Assembly (NCBI GenBank): GCA_933228895.1
Contig: OW121853.1
Location: forward strand, 120,920,133 to 120,984,132
DNA: 64,000 nucleotides
Direction of reading: 5' to 3'
From: Platycnemis pennipes
Lineage: Eukaryota > Arthropoda > Insecta > Odonata > Platycnemididae
A program made the translations under genes and the position numbers. Each line of letters opens with the position of its first letter. The first letter of the stretch is position 1. Below, piece after piece: positions 58,220 to 64,000 of the stretch. Below the pieces are notes generated by a model. That model ran no database searches. It was not told where the DNA came from and saw only the letters and a list, made by a program, of their open reading frames with translations.

Positions 58220-59075
58220 ACGCATCTAAGTAAATGCTGGGCCGGAGAAGAGTGAGAACTTCTGGAGTGCACATCCTCAGAGAACAAATTAGCATGCTGC
58301 GATTCGCTGATGGCATAGCACTCGTAGCAGAGACAGAGAAGAATCTGAATAAGACCTTAATAACCATGGAAAGAACAATGGCCAGATATCATCTGAACAT
58401 CAATAAGAAGAAAACTAAGATACTGGTATGCAGCAAGAGAGAAGAGGCCAAAACCAAAGTTAAACTAGGAAAACAAAAACTGGAAGAGGTGAAAGAGTTC
58501 TGTACCTTGGAAGCCGAGTAACCAACGATGAGCGAAGCAAGAAAGAAATAAGCAGCAGAATAGCCCAGGCGAAGAGGGCATTCTATCAAAAGAAGAATCT
58601 ACCTACACCTGGAAATACAAGCGTAGAAGTAAGGAAACGATTCGTCAAACGTACATCTGGAGCGTGTTCTTTATGGCAGTGAGGCATGGACAATGACAGT
58701 AGCGGAAAAGAAAAGGGTGGAAGCATTCGAAATGTGGTGCTACAGAAGAATTATGGAGATTAAATGGATCGACCGAGTAAGTAAGGAGGAAGTTCTAAGA
58801 AGAGTGGGAGAAAAGAGAAGACTTCTGAATACCCTAAGAAGAAGACGGGACAACTTGATCGGACACATCATGAGAATGATGACCTGATGAAGACAATCGT
58901 CGAGGGACAAGTAGAAGGGAAGAATGGCAAAGGAGGGTCTCATGCAAGATATATGTAACAGGTGATGAAGGATGTCAAAGAGAAGAACTACGTAAATATG
59001 AAGAGATTAGCAGATAGAAGAACTGAGTGGAGAGCTGCGTCAAACCAATCTGAGGATTGATAACTTATGATGATG
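58220..59075 (+). pseudogene. RTE-like retrotransposon, end of RT domain to 3' tail
   Basis: Frames in order: HILREQISMLRFADGIALVA (the RT active-site box, FADD changed to FADG), MERTMARYHLNINKKKTKIL, VKLGKQKLEEVKEFC, then AFEMWCYRRIMEIKWIDRVS and KEEVLRRVGEKRRLLNTLRR. The end reads NYVNMKRLADRRTEWRAASN and the tail CAAACCAATCTGAGGATTGA with ATGATGATGAA. Several frameshifts disable it. Antisense to the receptor gene. Confidence 0.88.
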
Positions 59076-60964
59076 AATAATATCTCAAATGGAAGAGTGC
59101 TATGGAAACACGCTGGCGAAGGAGTTCAATAATCTCGTGTAATGCATATCCGTGAGTTTGGCCCCTTGTGAACGCTGAGGACATCAACTCAGTGAAAAAT
59201 ATAGGGTGATCCGTATCCAAAACTTCAGAAAAATTTAATTCCTTCAGTAATTTCCCAAGAAATCACATACTACTAACATGATGCTAATGCGGTCGCAACG
59301 CACTGCCAGGAAATGAGCTGAGTCGAGCCGCGATAACAAGTCATTCACACACAAGACAAAAGCCGGAGATAGAACTCATCCCTGCAGTGTCATTCACAGA
59401 ACGGGAGAATATATGTATATCTTGTCCATTCGAGTTATAATAACCCTTAGATATCCTTAGACTGCCTAGTTCTCTTCTTTTTTCCAAAGATGCATTCATG
59501 AAAACATAAATATCCTTATCCAGAGCAAATAAAGGGTGACCCAGTTCCTGCGAGAAAGATCATATAGGAAAGATAACCAAATAACAAGCGGTGAACCAAA
59601 TAACTCGGCGACAATGGCGCGAGAAAAAAAGGATAGAGAAAAAAACAGCATTGAAATTCAGAATTGTAAAATAAAACTGACAAGAAAGAAAAAACTAGTG
59701 AAACTATTCATTAATAGTCAGCGTATACGATTATGCATGCTCTTTAAAAAAATATATGATCCTATATCCGATTCAAAACTAAATGGCAAGTTAGAGGCAT
59801 GTTAAAAACATCAGGAAAAGGGAGTTCCTGAAAAGCGAAGGTGAGCACTCCTTTTCCAATATATGATATCCACGATGATACATACGAGCAACTCTAAAAA
59901 CAGAAAAATTAAGAATAGAAGAGAATTTACACGTGTAAATATGTATGTTTGTATGATACATATATGATGTTCGGCGCAATTTGGATTCCCGCCTCTGCTT
60001 TTTATCACTCCGCGGGCGGCGTTGGTATTGGGTGTCGATCAGCTGATCGTCGGTCTTCCAGTCCCTCGCACAAGCTTATCCTTTCAGCGTGGCAGGTACT
60101 TACGTCCTACACGACTCCTTAGTTTGAATAAATGCTGTTAGCCATTCATTTACGGTAGAGTAAATAAATTCCTAGTAAGAAAACACCACGATAGCGGTGA
60201 CCTGAATTCGCGATAATATTATATCTATTTTATGAAAACACTTGGGAAGCTCCGCATGCTAATTACGTGATCTAAGCAAACAAAACAAGACAACAACAAT
60301 TTAGTTATCCTCTTATCAGTGATGATAGGGAATGCGTAAACATTACAACTGCAACTAGAACCAATGCTATTGAAGAGATTGATGTAGAGGATGTAGAGCA
60401 TAGCGGTTATCTGGCGCCAGTAGCTGGTCCCCAAGGAATGAAGAGGAACAAAGATTGGTAGCATTTGCAATAGGCTTGCAGGAAAAATGAAGTAGGAGGA
60501 GAGAATATTTTCACAAAAGATGCTCTAGGTCGAGGATGAAGAAATGAAGTTGTTGAAGAAATTAGGAAGAAGTAGATTATAACAAGTAAGGAATGGATCA
60601 GTAATTAGGGGTTTTGAACTCTGAAGATCGTTAAAGATAGGAAAGCAAAGACAAGGGATGAGAGAAAGGGCCCCTTAGGTGAGAGGTGGAAAGTAGGCTC
60701 AACTGAAAAGAAGTGAATTGTAGGGAACGGGTAATCACGCGAGAAGGATTATTAAGTAATAGGATGACATTCCACCAAAACCAAACCATAAACGGTAAAA
60801 TACCAGTGTTACAGATAATGGTGTAATTAATTACAGTTTTTCCAATAGATTGGAGTTTTAAAATTCCATTACTTAACAAAATATTCAGATAAAATTTTTT
60901 TTCGTTCAGGTGTTAATCTACGCATTTTTTAATATGCAGGGTACGTCAAGCAAGCATCAATATT
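59076..60964. other. Upstream nAChR intron, no genes recognised
   Basis: No exon resembling the N-terminal part of the receptor and no element was recognised. A lysine-rich 89-codon plus ORF (59,536-59,805) looks like chance AT-rich sequence. Confidence 0.5.
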
Positions 60965-61610
60965 AAGATAGGAATTGGACGCAGCAGTAAGGGACCTTCG
61001 AATGAATAAGGCTTCTGATATTGATGATAATCCTGCGGAATTAATTAAAAGTGCAGAAGAGAAGACATTAACTCATCTTTATAAAACCATCTGCGACATG
61101 CACTCAACAGGAGAAATACCAAGGGACTTCGAGAAAAACATCATAATTCCTACTCCCAAAAAGAAGAGAGCGGAAAAGGAGAAAATTTTTGGACTATAAG
61201 CCTGACGACACAAGCATCGAAGATATTGATAAGGATAATTTACCGAAGAATAGAACGAAAAGTAAGAGGAGTTCCTGGATGAAGATCGATTCGGATTCAG
61301 GAAAAGTAAGGGTAAAAGAGAAGCAATATTGGCCCTTAGGCTACTCATAGAGAAGAGAATGGAGAAGAACAAGCCGACGTTCATTGCATTTGTGGATTTA
61401 GAGAAGGCCTTTGACAACGTGGATTCGGATTCAATGCTTGGAATTCTGAAAGGAATTGGAGTGTCCTACAATGACCGAAAAATTGTTTACAATTTGTGTA
61501 AAAACCAAGTAATCGTGATTCAATCTGGACCCGGCTCTGTGAAGAAGCAAGAATACAGAATGGCGTGAGACGGAGAAAAAAATAAGCATGTTGCGATTGC
61601 CACAGCGCTA
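60965..61610 (+). pseudogene. RTE-like retrotransposon, N-terminal RT fragment with internal deletion
   Basis: Reads LDAAVRDLRMNKASDIDDNP and EIPRDFEKNIIIPTPKKK, then after a stop SLTTQASKILIRIIYRRIER. Next come FGFRKSKGKREAILALR, FIAFVDLEKAFDNVDSDSML (RT motif A, D in FVDLEKAFD) and GILKGIGVSYNDRKIVYNLC. It stops just after GSVKKQEYRMA, and KISMLRLPQRY follows, so the part up to the FADD box is mostly lost. At least one stop and one frameshift. Complementary in extent to the copy at 58,220. Confidence 0.85.
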
Positions 61611-61970
61611 TGAAACCTTGTTGCGGAGAGGGATTCTTCTTTGTAATGCATCCGTCTATTGATTTAATCGCCGAGCACGTAATTGGAATCTAACCAGTAG
61701 TTCAGTATTCAACTCATATGGTTAAATGATCATTTAAGCTGACCTTTGACCACTATGCTTTGTCAACGTTGATTCCAGTATCAGAAGGGAATAAAGAATG
61801 TGAAGCGGCCCAATAAGGAGAAAATACATAAAGGCCTTTTTCTTTGCGAAAATGAATCATAAGCTAGCGTTACCAAATCCTATTATTATTCCTCATCTAC
61901 CAACCACCTTCTTCTTCATCTTCCTACATCTACCTCCACATCTAAATACATCCAATTGCATACCGCACGT
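61611..61970. other. Short spacer without recognised features
   Basis: No gene or named repeat. The end is CTACATC/ATCTACC-rich and runs into the microsatellite tail of the next element. Confidence 0.5.
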
Positions 61971-64000
61971 CATCTACATCTACATCTACATAATACCCTG
62001 CAAGCCACCACAAGGGTGTGTGGCAGGGGGTGATTGCTCACCAAACATGCACTACATATCATGCATAAAAAAGGAATAGTATTAATATAGTAGTCAGAAA
62101 TACACTATTTAAAAAAGATAGAAATTGCAAATAAAACATGCAAAAACATTCTGTTAGTAGGGTTAGCTTTAAGTACTCATACCAACATGCTGCTACCAAT
62201 GCTATTCATTGCTACTCTCCGATAGGACATATTTACCGTTATTCGTATCTCTTATTGTGCGAGGGAAAAAGGACATTTTGAATCGGTCAGTTCGGCAATC
62301 AATTTCTCTAACTTTATGATTATGGTCCAGTCTGCCATAGTAAGTTGGGGTTCGTAAAATATTTTTAACATCATCACTGAAAATATTGCCTTGGAATTTG
62401 TGGAAGAGATTAAGTCTAAATTTCAACCTGCGATCTGACAATGATTCCCATTTCAATTCATTTAATAGACTGGTTACGCTAATATAATTATCGTATCGTC
62501 CCTTTACAAATCTTGCCGATCTTCGCTGCACACGTTCAAGTTCATTACTGAGACCGATTTCGTAGGGATCCCATACACTGGCAGCATATTCCAAATGAGG
62601 TCTAACAAGGGAAAAGTAGCTGATTTCTCGTACATGATCGTCACATTTACCCAATACTCTTTTAATGAAACCCAGTTTGCGATTCGCTTGACCAATTATT
62701 TCACGAATGTGTTTACCCCAGGAAAGATCATTTGTCAGTCTTATTCCAAGATATTTAATGGATTCCACGTTAGTTAATTCATTATTACTTATTTTGTAAG
62801 TGGTAGGAGGAGAGCTATTCTTTTTCCAAAAATTCATTACAAGACATTTCTTAAAGTTTAATTCTAACTGCCATGTATCACACCAAGTTTCAATTGCTTG
62901 TAGGTCAATATTTAAATATTCTTTATCGTTCGGGCATAGAATTTCCCTGTACACTACTGCGTCATCGGCAAATAGACGAAGCTTACTTTTTACCACCTTT
63001 TGGATATCATTAATATACAAAAGGAATAGGAGTGGACCTATCACACTACCTTGTGGGACACCCGAAGTGACTTTAATTGCCGGTGAGGAAACACCGTCCA
63101 AAACAACCCTTTGAACCCGATCATGCAGAAAATCATTAATCCATGATATAATGTTACTGTCTAACCCATAAGATTTTAACTTCAAAATTAGTTTGCTGTG
63201 AGAAACCTTGTCAAAAGCCTTCTTGAAGTCGAGAAATATAGCATCCACTGGAATATTATTTTCGCCAGAAACTAAAATATCGTGGGAAAAGAGAGCAAGT
63301 TGGGATTCACACGATCTGCTCTTTCGGAAGCCATGCTGGACATTGGACAATAAATTCTGGCTATCTAGGTGTCCCATGACTGAACTGACAATTATATGTT
63401 CTAGGACCTTGCATGAAATGGATGTGAGGGATATAGGTCTGTAGTTAGATGGCTGCTCCCTATCGCCACTTTTAAAAATGGGTGTTACATCGGCTGCTTT
63501 CCAGTCCATCGGTACGACGTGTTCGGTCAGGGATTTATTAAATACTATTTCAAGGTAGGGGGAAATTTCGGATGCTAACTCTCTATACACGCGGGAGGGA
63601 ATTTGATCAGGGCCAGGAGATTTGTTGGGGCTTATATCTTTAAGTAATTTTTCAATACCATTACAGGAAATGTCAATTGGTTGCATCAACCGCTGAAAGA
63701 GGTCAGGTAACACGACAGTTGAATCCCCGGAAGGTGGGTTAAAAACGGTTTGGAAGAAGGAATTTAGCAAGTTAACTTTGTCGAGTGTGTTTGTGGTCAT
63801 TTCACCTCTATCATTTTTAAGTGAATGGACGGCAGACTTATGGCCTTGCACTTCCCTTACGTACGACCAGAAGACTTTTGGATTTTCTTTCAATTGTTCC
63901 CCAAGTGTTTTTCTTTTGAATTCTGCAAATGCATTACTAAGGGCTGACTTTGCAGTGGATTTTGAAATTTTATAATTTTCAATAATTACATTACGCTCAT
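61971..64000 (-). mobile_element. CR1/jockey-like non-LTR retrotransposon, long copy open at the window edge
   Basis: On the minus strand: RT ORF (from the right edge to 62,202), a 3' UTR of about 210 bp with GGTGTGTGGCAGGGGGTGA-type elements read in reverse, and a (TGTAGA)n tail at about 61,971-61,992. The other three family members share the ORF end, UTR and the TGTAGA-type junction. The 5' part, including a possible endonuclease domain and ORF1, lies beyond the edge. Confidence 0.93.
62202..64000 (-). CDS. Reverse transcriptase ORF of a CR1/jockey-like element (partial, 5' end outside)
   Basis: Open without stop from the right edge to 62,202, about 599 codons; the frame continues upstream of the internal TTG at 63,893 with residues ending FKRKTLGEQL. 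Reverse transcriptase that copies the element RNA at a nicked target site. RT blocks in order: KSPGPDQIPSRVY, ADVTPIFKSGDR, NYRPISLTSISCKVLEHIIV, QHGFRKSRSCESQL, AIFLDFKKAFDKVSH (motif A), SGVPQGSVIGPLLFLLYIND (motif B), LRLFADDAVVY (motif C with the catalytic DD), then KYLGIRLTNDLSWGKHI. The C-terminal part includes YFSLVRPHLEYAASVWDPY and RVQRRSARFVKGRYD. All catalytic Asp residues are kept, so the enzyme may be functional. The clade (CR1 or jockey group) rests on general RT resemblance. Confidence 0.93.
   Translation of the reverse strand, partial: ERNVIIENYKISKSTAKSALSNAFAEFKRKTLGEQLKENPKVFWSYVREVQGHKSAVHSLKNDRGEMTTNTLDKVNLLNSFFQTVFNPPSGDSTVVLPDLFQRLMQPIDISCNGIEKLLKDISPNKSPGPDQIPSRVYRELASEISPYLEIVFNKSLTEHVVPMDWKAADVTPIFKSGDREQPSNYRPISLTSISCKVLEHIIVSSVMGHLDSQNLLSNVQHGFRKSRSCESQLALFSHDILVSGENNIPVDAIFLDFKKAFDKVSHSKLILKLKSYGLDSNIISWINDFLHDRVQRVVLDGVSSPAIKVTSGVPQGSVIGPLLFLLYINDIQKVVKSKLRLFADDAVVYREILCPNDKEYLNIDLQAIETWCDTWQLELNFKKCLVMNFWKKNSSPPTTYKISNNELTNVESIKYLGIRLTNDLSWGKHIREIIGQANRKLGFIKRVLGKCDDHVREISYFSLVRPHLEYAASVWDPYEIGLSNELERVQRRSARFVKGRYDNYISVTSLLNELKWESLSDRRLKFRLNLFHKFQGNIFSDDVKNILRTPTYYGRLDHNHKVREIDCRTDRFKMSFFPRTIRDTNNGKYVLSESSNE

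Overview
This is arthropod nuclear DNA, most likely from an insect with a large, repeat-rich genome. The evidence is a spliced Cys-loop receptor gene with GT-AG introns, several clades of non-LTR and Penelope-like retroelements, MITE-type DNA elements and long AT-rich satellites. The mix of CR1/jockey-like elements with TGTAGA tails and RTE-like elements with ATG/GAT tails would suit a hemimetabolous insect. That placement is a guess; nothing here fixes the species. There are no bacterial-style operons, and most short ORFs are chance frames.

Left part (1-27,905): a very large direct duplication. Copy 1 (about 428-10,610) and copy 2 (about 17,780-27,702) are collinear, offset by about 17.35 kb. 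Each starts in satellite A (about 144-bp monomers), then has a 0.6-kb element with 31-bp terminal inverted repeats, then about 8.5 kb of DNA with no recognisable gene. Between the copies lie about 7.2 kb of satellite B (about 145-bp monomers with higher-order repetition). At the right ends the copies differ by relocation and inversion of a 205-bp block.

Middle and right part (33,646-57,585, minus strand): seven exons of a nicotinic acetylcholine receptor subunit. They carry the ligand-binding domain from loop D onward, the Cys-loop, a YSCC alpha-type loop C, M1 to M4 and the stop codon. All seven join in frame to 370 codons. The signal peptide and first exons lie beyond the right edge or were not found. 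The M2 pore helix departs from the usual nAChR pattern.

The introns are crowded with mobile elements: seven RTE-like fragments (all antisense to the gene), four CR1/jockey-like copies (one long ORF running off the right edge), three or four Penelope-like remnants with inverted termini and hammerhead-ribozyme cores, a hAT-type foldback MITE with an exact 8-bp target duplication, a TA-flanked long-TIR element, a MITE nested in an RTE copy, a tRNA-type SINE candidate and a 60-bp minisatellite touching an exon's splice acceptor. No CRISPR array, rRNA or canonical tRNA was seen.
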